A DNA stretch of 64,000 nucleotides from Flavobacterium johnsoniae UW101 (GCF_000016645.1 NC_009441.1:5146001-5210000), one strand, 5' to 3'; numbered from the stretch's first letter, positions 45,757-54,858 are shown. Notes: generated by a model from the sequence alone, not told the origin. A program made the numbers and translations.

Positions 45757-46203
45757 ATGAAAAAGAAAGCAGACAATCAAAAAACAGATGAAATAGATAA
45801 AACTGAGCTGCTGAATAAAGTCAGACTTAGTATAAATGAAAAATGTCAGGATTGGGTTTTATTCCAAAACGGAACGTATATAATTTTTGATCACGCCGAA
45901 ACTATTCCCGATATAGAAAATGAAGCCATAAAATTAATGAAAGAATTCGGTCCCGTTTATGTGCAAACTCCATCTGAAGATTTTGATGTCACCGACTTAA
46001 AAAAGACAGAAGGCTGGATTGTTTCCGGACATTGCTACGGAATGTATACTTATGTAAACCCAAAAGAAAAAAACTGGAAAACTCCAGATATGGCAGAAAT
46101 AGGTTTGCATGGACGCAATAAAAGAGAGCTTGATGGCAGAAATCCTGTTATTGTTTATGTCAATAGAAAAAAGATTGATAATGTTACCTCAAATCCTTTT
46201 TAA
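45757..46203 (+). CDS. Conserved-looking hypothetical protein
   Basis: 148 aa, soluble. Residues 1-20 are very polar; the rest contains WVLFQNGTYIIFD, EAIKLMKEFGPVYVQTPSEDF and WIVSGHCYGMYTYV, a compact alpha/beta pattern. No family recognised. Its last 20 bp overlap the 3' end of the convergent cupin gene, a tail-to-tail overlap. Confidence 0.7.
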   Translation: MKKKADNQKTDEIDKTELLNKVRLSINEKCQDWVLFQNGTYIIFDHAETIPDIENEAIKLMKEFGPVYVQTPSEDFDVTDLKKTEGWIVSGHCYGMYTYVNPKEKNWKTPDMAEIGLHGRNKRELDGRNPVIVYVNRKKIDNVTSNPF

Positions 46204-46618
46204 TAACCAAATATTTCAAATCAGTATTCCCAGCATTTTTAATTCCATGTTCCATATTCGACGGACAGTAAAAACTGGTATTTGGGCCGGCGGTTTTGGT
46301 TTTTCCGTCAAGGTAAAATTCGGCTGTGCCTTCTAAGATGTAGAAAAATTCTTCTTCAGGATGATGATGCGGCGCGTGTGTTGATTTTCCAGGTTCGACA
46401 ATGCTCATTTTTAATGTGTTTTCCTGAGTGAAGTTTTTGTCGCCAAACCAATATTGGTAACCTGCTTTGGTTTTCGTGGCTTTATCAATTTCAAAATGAT
46501 TGACACAGTTTTCGATTGTGTATTGTGGTGCTGTGGTTTCTTTTTTGGTTTCCTGTGAGAAAGTCTGCTGGAAAAATAAAACAGCAATTGTGGTTTTTAG
46601 GATAGTCAGCCTTTTCAT
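46184..46618 (-). CDS. Secreted cupin-domain protein
   Basis: 144 aa with a signal peptide (1-22, ending TFSQ). The cupin motif 1 is HAPHHHPEEEFFYILEG and motif 2 is near PSNMEHGIKNAG, giving three His and one Glu to hold a metal. Periplasmic single-cupin proteins of this kind have no firm function. Stands alone. Confidence 0.82.
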   Translation of the reverse strand: MKRLTILKTTIAVLFFQQTFSQETKKETTAPQYTIENCVNHFEIDKATKTKAGYQYWFGDKNFTQENTLKMSIVEPGKSTHAPHHHPEEEFFYILEGTAEFYLDGKTKTAGPNTSFYCPSNMEHGIKNAGNTDLKYLVIKKDLR

Positions 46619-46756
46619 TTTTTTTTATTGTAATGTTACGAAAAAATTGAATACAGTTGATTGCATTCATGTTTTTACCATACTGACGAAGGAAAGATAA
46701 TACTAGAAATTCCAAAATCAGAATTATCAATCTTTGTAGATCATCTGCATTTTTTC

Positions 46757-46863
46757 ACAATCTTGTCATTTCGAGGAACGAGAAATCTTCGTAAGTAACT
46801 CCACAATCTAAATTGACAATCTTTGCCGATTTACGAGCGTGATCCTTAGTTCCTCAGGATGAC
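46757..46863. repeat. Diverged copy of the GTCATTTCGA hairpin family
   Basis: Starts TTGTCATTTCGAGGAACGAG and ends TCCTCAGGATGACAA, i.e. arms similar in style to 55,703-55,807 but less complementary. Confidence 0.55.
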
Positions 46864-46894
46864 AAACCCAACATTAAAATCATTTTCTACAAAA

Positions 46895-47006
46895 TTCCCA
46901 GAGGGACGAAATATTTTTTGGATTTGCGATAATTAATATATCGCTCCGCTGGAGCTTTTCTCTACCTAGGAATCGGATATTCTATAAATATTTCATTCCT
47001 CCGGAA
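46895..47006. repeat. Three-hairpin dispersed repeat, copy 3 (shortened)
   Basis: Begins TTCCCAGAGGGACGAAATA and ends CTATAAATATTTCATTCCTCC; the middle CCCCAGCGGGG hairpin is lost. Confidence 0.75.
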
Positions 47007-47039
47007 TTTTAATAAGCCGAAATAAGTATTCTACAACAA

Positions 47040-47404
47040 GTCCCAGCGGGACGAAATATTTATAGAAACAATGATTTCCATATTAAAGAAGCCCCAGCGG
47101 GGCGAAATATTTTTTGGATCTATAATAATTAATATGTCGCTCCGCTGCAGCTTTTTTTGTAAACCGTGTATCCATAAACCTATAAATATTTCATTCCTCC
47201 GGAATTTTAATAAGCCGAAATAAGTATTCCACAACAAGTCCCAGCGGGACGAAATATTTATAGAAACAATGATTTCTATATTAAAGAAGCCCCAGCGGGG
47301 CGAAATATTTTTTGGATCTATAATAATTAATATGTCGCTCCGCTGGAGCTTTTTTTGTAAACCGTGTATCCATAAACCTATAAATATTTCATTCCTCCGG
47401 AATT
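47040..47404. repeat. Three-hairpin dispersed repeat, copies 4 and 5 in tandem
   Basis: Two nearly identical units start at 47,040 and 47,238, 198 bp apart. Each has GTCCCAGCGGGAC, CCCCAGCGGGG, CTCCGCTGCAG or CTCCGCTGGAG, and the closing CTATAAATATTTCATTCCTCC. The near identity marks a recent duplication. Confidence 0.9.
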
Positions 47405-47783
47405 TTGCGGGATGTGAATTTTGAGCTTTATTTATTTGTGAAATTCCAATCTTTATTTGTGAAATTCCAATCTTTGTCGATTTGCGCGTGTGATCCTTTG
47501 TTGCTCAGGATGACAAACTGCGAGTTGAAAATCTAATGAAAAAAACACACGTTCTCTCCTAGCCCCGATCGAAATGTTATCTTTTTGTGGTGGGGTTCAC
47601 CACAAAAAATATAATGCAGAGCGGGACAAATGGTCATGAAAACCGAAAAACTTCTGCTTCTTAAAAAAATTACATGACTAAAAATCTCAATAAAATAAAG
47701 GGTTTGCAAAGAATTTCAAAAACGCTTATTGCACGATAAGAAAATATTATGATAAAAATATTTTGAAATTCGAAAATCCGCCA
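47405..47783. other. Non-coding remainder of the 1.2-kb repeat block
   Basis: Contains a 21-bp direct duplication (CTTTATTTGTGAAATTCCAAT, around 47,428-47,470) and a perfect 11-bp hairpin TTTTTGTGGTG/CACCACAAAAA (47,582-47,608) between CTAGCCCCGATCG and GCGGGACAAATGG. No coding frame was found. Confidence 0.6.
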
Positions 47784-47804
47784 TACATTTGCCTAACAGT
47801 GTTA
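47762..47804 (+). promoter_or_regulatory. Promoter and operator of the TetR gene
   Basis: TTTG (47,762-47,765), 18 bp, TACATTTG (47,784-47,791), then the palindrome TAACAGTGTTA (47,794-47,804) just behind it. The same TAAC-N3-GTTA sites recur before the efflux genes, so the TetR protein probably represses itself and them. Confidence 0.7.
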
Positions 47805-47826
47805 AACGATTTAATACTTGAATACA

Positions 47827-48420
47827 ATGGCTAGCAAAGATCGAATTTTAAGACAAAAAGAAGAAACAAGGAATAATATCCTTGGCGCTGCTTATGATAT
47901 CGTAAAAGATGAAGGCTGGAATGGTTTGAGTATGCGTAAAATTGCCGACAGAATCGAATATACTGCTCCTATTATTTATGAATATTTCTCGAATAAAGAA
48001 GCAATATTAGAAGAACTGACAGGCAAAGGTTTTATTAAACTGGCAAAAGAGTTACAGACTGCAAAAGGCAAGTTTGAAAAACCCGAAGATCAGTTAGAAG
48101 CCATGTGGATGACTTACTGGGATTTCGCTTTTACTAATACTGAAATGTATCAACTTATGTTTGGTGTTCAAATGACCTGCTGTGCACAGCGATGTTCGGC
48201 TCAGGAAGCACCTTACAAATTGTTTACTGGTGTTATTGCTGAAATTATGAAAGACAGCAATCCTAGTGAAGATATCATTAAACAAAAATATTTTACTTTC
48301 TTTTCTGTTATTCATGGTTTAATCGCCATCAACATCATTAACAAAAGTGATATTTTAGAAACAATAAATGCCCAGATTTTGAAAGATGCTATTACTGGTA
48401 TCATCAAATCTATACAATAA
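47827..48420 (+). CDS. TetR-family repressor of the efflux operon
   Basis: 197 aa from the ATG at 47,827 (a TTG three codons earlier is possible). N-terminal HTH at about 14-60 (ILGAAYDIVKDEGWNGLSMRKIADRIEYTAPIIYEYFSNKEAI); the rest is the helical ligand domain, with an unusual Cys cluster (MTCCAQRCSAQ, about residues 116-126). Upstream of an RND operon, as AcrR/MexR-like regulators are. The Cys cluster may sense metal, oxidant or electrophiles; inference. Confidence 0.9.
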   Translation: MASKDRILRQKEETRNNILGAAYDIVKDEGWNGLSMRKIADRIEYTAPIIYEYFSNKEAILEELTGKGFIKLAKELQTAKGKFEKPEDQLEAMWMTYWDFAFTNTEMYQLMFGVQMTCCAQRCSAQEAPYKLFTGVIAEIMKDSNPSEDIIKQKYFTFFSVIHGLIAINIINKSDILETINAQILKDAITGIIKSIQ

Positions 48421-48436
48421 AAAAATTTTCAATTTT

Positions 48437-48670
48437 ACTTAACAGTGTAAAATGATTTAAACGGGATAATATAAAATCCTTTTTTTTTATAACTTTCGCT
48501 TAACACTGTTAGAAAATTTAATAAAGGTAATAAAAGCTCTTTTTTTAGACTTTTACTTAACATCGTTAGATAATTTAATACTGATTCGAAATAGAATTGG
48601 AAAGGCTTACTGTATGGAAATTTGTGCACTTTTACTTAACAACGTTAGATAATTTAATTCAATTAAATAT
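48437..48670. promoter_or_regulatory. Array of four TetR-type operators
   Basis: TAACAGTGTAA (48,440, degenerate), TAACACTGTTA (48,501), TAACATCGTTA (48,558) and TAACAACGTTA (48,637), each preceded by a T-rich CTTT...CT and followed by six bases and TTAA or TTTAAT. The first three are 57-61 bp apart, the last 79 bp. They look like a tandemly duplicated operator segment. They fill the 317-bp gap to the adaptor gene; no clean TAnnTTTG was found among them. Confidence 0.65.
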
Positions 48671-48737
48671 GAATCCCGAGAATGCCAGAATACCAAAGAA
48701 TTTTATCCGAGAAAATGTTCAACCAATTAAAACCACT

Positions 48738-49886
48738 ATGAAAATGAAAAATGTAATTATAACCAGTTTTATTCTGGCCTTAGTATTAAGCAGCTGTGGC
48801 GACAAAAATCAAGCGCCTACTGCCCCGCCGCCACCGGTTTTACCAGTTTTAGCTATCACAAGCGCAAACACAACTACTGATGCTGAATATCCAGCATCTA
48901 TACAAGGAACCGTTGATGTTGAAATTCGCCCGCAGGTAAGCGGAAACCTTGACAGAATTTTTGTTGACGAAGGTGCTTATGTAAGTAAAGGACAAACTTT
49001 ATTTAAAATCAATGAACGTCCGTTTCGTGAGCAGTTAAACAATGCTTTAGCAAGTCTACACGCAGCAGAAGCAGCTTTAATCAACGCTAATTTAGAAGTT
49101 GATAAACTGACTCCGCTAGTGCAAAACAAAGTAGTTTCTGATTATCAGTTAAAAACAGCTAAAGCTTCTCAAAAAATTGCTGCTGCTAATATCGAGCAGG
49201 CAAAAGCAATGGTAGGTTCTGCTAAAATTAATTTAGGATATACTAACGTAACAGCTCCAGTGAGCGGATACATTGGAAGATTACCTAAAAAACAAGGAAG
49301 TTTAGTTTCTGCATCTGATGTTGAAGCACTTACTACTTTATCTGATGTTCACGAAGTATTTGCTTATTTCTCTTTAGGCGAAACTGATTTCATCAACTTT
49401 AAAGAGCAATACAAAGGAAGTTCTCTTGGTGATAAAATTAAAAAATTACCTCCAGTTACTTTGATCTTGGCTGATAACAACGCTTATCCGCAAACAGGAA
49501 AAATCGATATGGTTGATGGTCAGTTTGATAAAACTACAGGAGCAATCACGATTAGAGCAACATTCCCAAATGCAAACGGAACATTACGTTCTGGAAACAC
49601 AGGAAGAATCCGTTTAGGATTACAGCACGACGATGCGATTTTAGTACCACAGTCGGCTACAGTTGAAATGCAGGACAAAGTATTTGTTTTCACTGTAGGC
49701 AAAGACAACAAAGTAACCAAAATGCCTATCACAGTTGTGGGTAAAAGCGGTACCAATTATTTAATTAAAGAAGGTGTAAAAACGGGTGACCAAATCGTGT
49801 TAAGCGGTATTGACAAACTTCAGGATGGTCAAGCGATTCAGCCTGAAAAATCAACTAAAGTTGCCGAAGTAACTAATAAAAAATAA
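48738..49886 (+). CDS. RND periplasmic adaptor (AcrA/MexE-like)
   Basis: 382 aa from the ATG at 48,738 where the lipoprotein signal starts (MKMKNVIITSFILALVLSSC, Cys20). The open frame reaches back to 48,597 but that part overlaps the operator array. Lipoyl halves near 65-95 and 160-195 (INLGYTNVTAPVSGYIGR), alpha-hairpin between, beta-barrel to the end. First gene of the HAE1 pump operon. Confidence 0.9.
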   Translation: MKMKNVIITSFILALVLSSCGDKNQAPTAPPPPVLPVLAITSANTTTDAEYPASIQGTVDVEIRPQVSGNLDRIFVDEGAYVSKGQTLFKINERPFREQLNNALASLHAAEAALINANLEVDKLTPLVQNKVVSDYQLKTAKASQKIAAANIEQAKAMVGSAKINLGYTNVTAPVSGYIGRLPKKQGSLVSASDVEALTTLSDVHEVFAYFSLGETDFINFKEQYKGSSLGDKIKKLPPVTLILADNNAYPQTGKIDMVDGQFDKTTGAITIRATFPNANGTLRSGNTGRIRLGLQHDDAILVPQSATVEMQDKVFVFTVGKDNKVTKMPITVVGKSGTNYLIKEGVKTGDQIVLSGIDKLQDGQAIQPEKSTKVAEVTNKK

Positions 49887-49898
49887 TTCTAAAACACA

Positions 49899-52800
49899 AT
49901 GTTCAAAATATTTATACAAAGACCTGTACTGGCAACCGTAATTTCCATTTTATTGGTAATTCTGGGGGTATTGGGTTTAACTAAACTGCCTTTACAACAG
50001 TTTCCTGATATTGCGCCTCCATCGGTTTTGGTAACGGCGGTATATCCGGGAGCCAACGCAGAAACGGTTTTACGTTCTGTGGCACCTTCTATCGAAGAAT
50101 CTATAAATGGTGTAGAAAACATGACGTATATGAGTTCTACAGCCAGTAACGACGGTACTTTGGCTATTACAGTTTTCTTTAAACTGGGTACAGATGCCGA
50201 TCAGGCTGCGGTTAACGTACAAAACCGTGTTGCTCAGGCAACCAGCCAGCTTCCTGCGGAGGTTGTACAGCAAGGTATTGTTACGGCGAAACAACAAAAC
50301 AGTTTCATCATGGCAATTGGTATGTACACTGATGATGAAGCAAAATACGACCAGACATTTGTTGCCAACTATGCACAGATTAATATTATTCCAGAATTAA
50401 AACGTATTCCGGGTGTAGGTTCTGCCAGTATTTTTGGTGGTGTAAAAGATTACTCAATGCGTGTTTGGTTAAATCCAACACAAATGTCAACTTATAAAGT
50501 GACTCCCAGCGAAGTTATGGGAGCGATTCAGGACAAAAGTTTGGAAGCTGCTCCGGGTAAATTTGGAGAGCGAAGCAAAGAAGTTTTTGAATACGTTATT
50601 AAATACAAAGGGAAATTAACTAAACCAGAGGATTATGAAAATATTGCTATACGTTCTAATGCAGATGGTTCAGTACTTCGCTTAAAAGATGTAGCGAGAG
50701 TTGAATTGGGTGCTTACTCTTACAACAGTTTAACTCGTTTAAATGGTAAAAAAGGAATTGTAATTGGGGTTATCCAGTTAGCTGGATCTAACTCAAATGA
50801 TATTCAGATTGCCATTAATAAAATGATGGAAAAGGCTTCTAAAGATTTTCCAAAAGGCATAAAACACAATATTTTCTATAGTACAAAAGTATCTCTTGAC
50901 CAATCTATCGAACAGGTGGAGCATACATTACTAGAAGCTTTTATACTGGTATTTATTGTGGTATTTATCTTCTTGCAAGATTTTAGATCAACATTAATCC
51001 CGGCTATTGCTGTACCTGTAGCAATTTTAGGAACGTTCTTCTTCATGCAGTTATTCGGATTTTCGATCAACCTTTTAACGCTTTTCGCATTAATTCTGGC
51101 GATTGGTATTGTGGTCGATGATGCCATTGTGGTAGTCGAAGCGGTGCATGCGAAAATGGAGCATAAACGTTTGTCTCCAAAAATCGCAACCCATGAAGCA
51201 ATGCACGAAATAACGGGTGCTATTATCTCGATTACGCTGGTAATGGCTGCTGTATTCCTGCCGGTTGGTTTTATGGAAGGCTCAACAGGAGTTTTCTATC
51301 GTCAGTTTGCCTTTACTATGGCAATTGCAATTGTAATTTCGGCAGTAAATGCCTTAACATTGAGTCCAGCGCTTGCAGCATTATTTTTAAAAGATAATCA
51401 CGGAGCACACGATCACAATGAACCTTATCAGAAAAAAGGATTTAAAGAGAAATTCTTTACCGCTTTCAACAGCAGTTTTGAATCGTTGACAAACCGTTAC
51501 ACAGGCGGACTTAAATTCTTAATTAGAAGAAAATGGTTGAGTTTAGGCGGATTGGCTTTAATTACATTGGCAACAGTGGTAATGGTAAAAACAACTCCTC
51601 AAGGGTTTATTCCAACAGAAGATCAAGGATTTATTGCGATTGCAGTAAATACGCCATCTGGTACATCATTAGACGGAACTCAAAAAGTAATGACTGAAGC
51701 TGAGAATACTTTAAAAGCATTAGACGCTTCTCGATTTGTAACCGCAATTTCAGGTTTCAACTTATTGACCAACTCTACAAGTCCATCTTCTGCGGTTGTA
51801 TTCGTATTGCTTAAACCAAACGAAGAACGCGGCGAAGTAAAAAACATCGACGAAATCATGAATCAGGTTCGTGGTAAACTGGGCGCTATTTCCGGCGGAA
51901 GTTTCTTCGTATTCAGTTTCCCAACTGTTCCCGGATTTAGTAACGTTGAGGCTTTAGATTTAGTTCTTCAGGATAAAACGGGAGGAAAGCTGGATAAGTT
52001 CAGTGGAATCTCTCAAAACTTTATCGGCGAATTAATGAAACGTCCGGAAATTGCCGTTGCCTTTACTTCTTTCAAAGCTGATTATCCTCAGTTGCAATTA
52101 GAGGTTAACGACGAAAAAGCAAATCAATTGGGTGTTAATGTAAAAGACATTTTACAAACCATGCAGGCTTACTTTGGTAGCGCACAGGCATCTGACTTTA
52201 ACCGATTTGGTAAATATTACCGTGTGGTTGTTCAGGCCGATATCGAAGACAGAGCAGATCCAACAGCAATTGACAGAGTTTTTGTAAAAAACAAAACAGG
52301 CGAAATGGTGCCAATAAATACTTTAGTTAAACTGACTCGTATTTATGGTTCAGAAACCGCTTCCAGATATAATTTATTTAACTCAATTTCTATTAATGCC
52401 ATTCCGAAACCAGGATTTAGTTCCGGAGATGCCATTAAAGCCATTGAAGAAGTAGCAGCACAACAATTACCTGCAGGTTACGGGTTTGAATTCTCGGGCC
52501 AGACTCGTGAGGAGATTTCGTCAGGAGGGCAATCGGCAACAATATTCTTACTGTGTTTGATATTCATTTATTTCTTACTTGCCGCACAGTACGAAAGTTA
52601 CATTTTGCCTCTTGCAGTAATCTTGTCAATCCCTGCAGGTATTTTTGGAGTATTCGTTGCTATTGGTTTAACTGGAATTGAAAACAATATTTACGTACAA
52701 GTTGCTCTTGTCATGCTTATCGGGCTTCTCGCCAAAAATGCCATCTTGATTGTGGAATTTGCGGCGCAGCGAAGAAGATCAGGACAAGGTTTAGCAGCAG

Positions 52801-53063
52801 CTTCAATCATGGCAGCAAAATTACGTTTGCGACCAATTATCATGACGTCTCTTGCTTTTGTGGTAGGATTAGTGCCAATGATGAGTGCCAAAGGTCCATC
52901 AGCACAAGGTAACCACTCCATCAGTATCGGGGCAGCTGGAGGGATGCTATCTGGAGTAATTCTAGGATTGTTTATCATTCCTGTTTTATTCATCATCTTC
53001 CAGCATTTACAAGAAAAAGTGAGCGGAAAACCAATCGCTGTAATTCATAACGAAGAAAAATAA
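49899..53063 (+). CDS. HAE1-family multidrug RND permease (AcrB/MexF-like)
   Basis: 1,054 aa, full length. TM4 has ILAIGIVVDDAIVVVEAVH with the proton-relay pair Asp407-Asp408, identical in numbering to AcrB. Porter and docking domains in both halves; the last part has RLRPIIMTSLAFVVGLVPM. It exports drugs, solvents or endogenous toxic compounds together with the adaptor 12 bp upstream and the outer-membrane protein 335 bp downstream. Controlled probably by the TetR protein. Confidence 0.95.
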   Translation: MFKIFIQRPVLATVISILLVILGVLGLTKLPLQQFPDIAPPSVLVTAVYPGANAETVLRSVAPSIEESINGVENMTYMSSTASNDGTLAITVFFKLGTDADQAAVNVQNRVAQATSQLPAEVVQQGIVTAKQQNSFIMAIGMYTDDEAKYDQTFVANYAQINIIPELKRIPGVGSASIFGGVKDYSMRVWLNPTQMSTYKVTPSEVMGAIQDKSLEAAPGKFGERSKEVFEYVIKYKGKLTKPEDYENIAIRSNADGSVLRLKDVARVELGAYSYNSLTRLNGKKGIVIGVIQLAGSNSNDIQIAINKMMEKASKDFPKGIKHNIFYSTKVSLDQSIEQVEHTLLEAFILVFIVVFIFLQDFRSTLIPAIAVPVAILGTFFFMQLFGFSINLLTLFALILAIGIVVDDAIVVVEAVHAKMEHKRLSPKIATHEAMHEITGAIISITLVMAAVFLPVGFMEGSTGVFYRQFAFTMAIAIVISAVNALTLSPALAALFLKDNHGAHDHNEPYQKKGFKEKFFTAFNSSFESLTNRYTGGLKFLIRRKWLSLGGLALITLATVVMVKTTPQGFIPTEDQGFIAIAVNTPSGTSLDGTQKVMTEAENTLKALDASRFVTAISGFNLLTNSTSPSSAVVFVLLKPNEERGEVKNIDEIMNQVRGKLGAISGGSFFVFSFPTVPGFSNVEALDLVLQDKTGGKLDKFSGISQNFIGELMKRPEIAVAFTSFKADYPQLQLEVNDEKANQLGVNVKDILQTMQAYFGSAQASDFNRFGKYYRVVVQADIEDRADPTAIDRVFVKNKTGEMVPINTLVKLTRIYGSETASRYNLFNSISINAIPKPGFSSGDAIKAIEEVAAQQLPAGYGFEFSGQTREEISSGGQSATIFLLCLIFIYFLLAAQYESYILPLAVILSIPAGIFGVFVAIGLTGIENNIYVQVALVMLIGLLAKNAILIVEFAAQRRRSGQGLAAASIMAAKLRLRPIIMTSLAFVVGLVPMMSAKGPSAQGNHSISIGAAGGMLSGVILGLFIIPVLFIIFQHLQEKVSGKPIAVIHNEEK

Positions 53064-53066
53064 TAA

Positions 53067-53180
53067 ATGGAAAACTATATAACAACCATTCTTGTCGCCA
53101 TCATATTTGGCATCGGATATATATCGTACAGAATCTCAAGAGATCTGGAAACCAGAAAAGATACTTGTACAGAAATTTAA
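53067..53180 (+). CDS. 37-aa single-TM small protein (AcrZ/KdpF-like position)
   Basis: The ATG lies 3 bp after the stop of the pump gene. The peptide starts MENYITTILVAIIFGIGYIS, one hydrophobic helix (about residues 5-21), followed by a polar basic/acidic tail (YRISRDLETRKDTCTEI). No family was recognised. The tight coupling and single helix recall AcrZ, a small helper of AcrB in E. coli, but the sequences are not obviously related. Chance is possible for 38 codons, yet position and composition favour a gene. Confidence 0.6.
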   Translation: MENYITTILVAIIFGIGYISYRISRDLETRKDTCTEI

Positions 53181-53203
53181 CCTTTTTGGGAAAATAATAT
53201 TTT

Positions 53204-53354
53204 AACACATAGAAACATAGTCCCGATAGCTATCGGGATTGTCTCGAAAAAAGAGAATAAAAGAAACCAGTTTCCACACATAGAAAACTATGTGTATTTA
53301 AAATAAGTGAAACGCCTTTTTTAAATCCTCAAAAAACTATGTTTCTATGTGTTT
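53204..53354. repeat. Palindrome-ended dispersed element, copy B (151 bp)
   Basis: Ends AACACATAGAAACATAG and its reverse complement, with TGAAACGCCTTTT and AGAAACCAGTTTC inside, i.e. copy A (24,445-24,624) in opposite orientation. It carries an additional palindrome TCCCGATAGCTATCGGGA near its left end and sits between pump and outer-membrane genes of one operon. Confidence 0.85.
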
Positions 53355-53398
53355 AAAAAACTAAACCCAACGGATAAAAAAATTTAATAAAAAACTAA

Positions 53399-54817
53399 AT
53401 GAAAAATCATATAACCAAAATCGTGACCTTCGCCATTCTGATCACGACTTTAATATCCTGTAAAGTCTCAAAGGATATTGAAACTCCAAAAGATGCATTT
53501 CCTGAGAATTTCAGGAATGCATCGGTTTCGAGTGATACAACCAGTATTGCCGATGTGGAGTGGAAAAACTTCTTTACAGAAAAAGATATTATAAAATTAA
53601 TTGACAGCGCCGTTGCAAGAAACAACGACCTTCAGATTGCCGAAAAGAACATCGAAATTGCCCAATACCGTTTTACACAATCAAAATGGGGAAATGTGCC
53701 TCAGGTTAACTTATTTGTAAACGCAAGCACAAGCAATCCGTCTGACAATAGTTTTACGGGATTGAACTTAAATCAAGCAATTGGTGCTAAACATATTGAC
53801 GACTATTCTGCTGGAGCTTCTCTTTCTTGGGAAGCTGATATTTGGGGAAAGATCAGAAACCAAAAGAAAGGGGCTTACGCAGGATATCTTCAATCTGAAG
53901 AAGTAAAAAAAGCATTGCAGACTAATATTGTCGCTAATGTTTCTAGAGGATATTATAATCTTTTGATGCTGGATGCGCAATTGGATATTGCCAGACAAAA
54001 TCTTCGTTTAAATGATAGTACAACCAATATTATCAAATTAAAATACGATGCCGGTCAGGTAACTACTTTAGCAATTCAACAATCGGAAGCACAGAAATTA
54101 AACTCAGCGCAATTGATTCCGTTATTGGAACAAAATATTGCCATTCAGGAAAATGCTTTGAGTGTTTTAACAGGTTCTTTTCCAAATTCAAAAGAAAGAT
54201 CTACTCAATTAAGTGCGATTGAAGTAAAACACAATACAGCAATTGGAGTTCCATCTGCCTTAGTAAGCAGAAGACCTGATGTAAAAAGTGCCGAATTGGC
54301 GCTAAAAGCTGCCAACGCAAATGTCGGTATCACGAAAGCGGATTTATACCCAGCTCTCAGAATTACGGCTCAAGGCGGCGTAAACTCTTTCGAAACCAGT
54401 AATTGGTTCAACATTCCGGCTTCATTGTTTGGAACTGTTGCGGGCGGATTAACGCAGCCTCTTTTAAATAACAAAAGAGTAAGAACGCAATATAATATCG
54501 CTGTCGCAGAAAGAGAAAAAGCTGTTTTAAGTTTTAGACAATCTGTTTTGGTTGCTGTAAGCGAAGTTTCTGATGCTTTGGTTAAAGTAGAGAAATTACA
54601 ACAGCAGGAAACTTTCTTAAAAGAAAAAGTAAAAACGCTGCAGCAAGCGATTAAAAATGCCAATCTTTTATTTAAAAATGGTATGGCAGAATATCTTGAA
54701 GTTTTAACGGCACAGGCAAATTTATTGCAAAGCGAACTAGAACTTGCTGATATCAAAAGACAACAACTTACAGCCAATACAGATTTGTACCGCGCTCTAG
54801 GCGGAGGCTGGAAATAA
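53399..54817 (+). CDS. Outer-membrane efflux lipoprotein (OprM/NodT-like)
   Basis: 472 aa with lipoprotein signal (ITTLISC, Cys21). Two outer-membrane efflux repeats; VGVPSALVSRRPDVKSAE-type sequence in the middle and AVSEVSDALVKVEKL and ANLLFKNGMAEYLEVLTAQANLL near the end are typical of OprM/NodT. Third main component of the TetR-regulated pump. A terminator follows. Confidence 0.92.
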   Translation: MKNHITKIVTFAILITTLISCKVSKDIETPKDAFPENFRNASVSSDTTSIADVEWKNFFTEKDIIKLIDSAVARNNDLQIAEKNIEIAQYRFTQSKWGNVPQVNLFVNASTSNPSDNSFTGLNLNQAIGAKHIDDYSAGASLSWEADIWGKIRNQKKGAYAGYLQSEEVKKALQTNIVANVSRGYYNLLMLDAQLDIARQNLRLNDSTTNIIKLKYDAGQVTTLAIQQSEAQKLNSAQLIPLLEQNIAIQENALSVLTGSFPNSKERSTQLSAIEVKHNTAIGVPSALVSRRPDVKSAELALKAANANVGITKADLYPALRITAQGGVNSFETSNWFNIPASLFGTVAGGLTQPLLNNKRVRTQYNIAVAEREKAVLSFRQSVLVAVSEVSDALVKVEKLQQQETFLKEKVKTLQQAIKNANLLFKNGMAEYLEVLTAQANLLQSELELADIKRQQLTANTDLYRALGGGWK

Positions 54818-54858
54818 TACCCGTTACATTACCCGTTAATTATTTATTTTTTGAGATG

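Noticed and set aside
47031..47237. Minus-strand frame of 68 codons
   Set aside because: Made of repeat copies 4 and 5; no independent support.
48597..48737. N-terminal extension of the RND adaptor
   Set aside because: It runs through a TetR operator and precedes the lipoprotein signal peptide, which marks the true start.
54370..54777. Minus-strand frame of 135 codons
   Set aside because: Shadow of the OprM-like gene; Cys/Ser/Leu-rich product typical of antisense frames.
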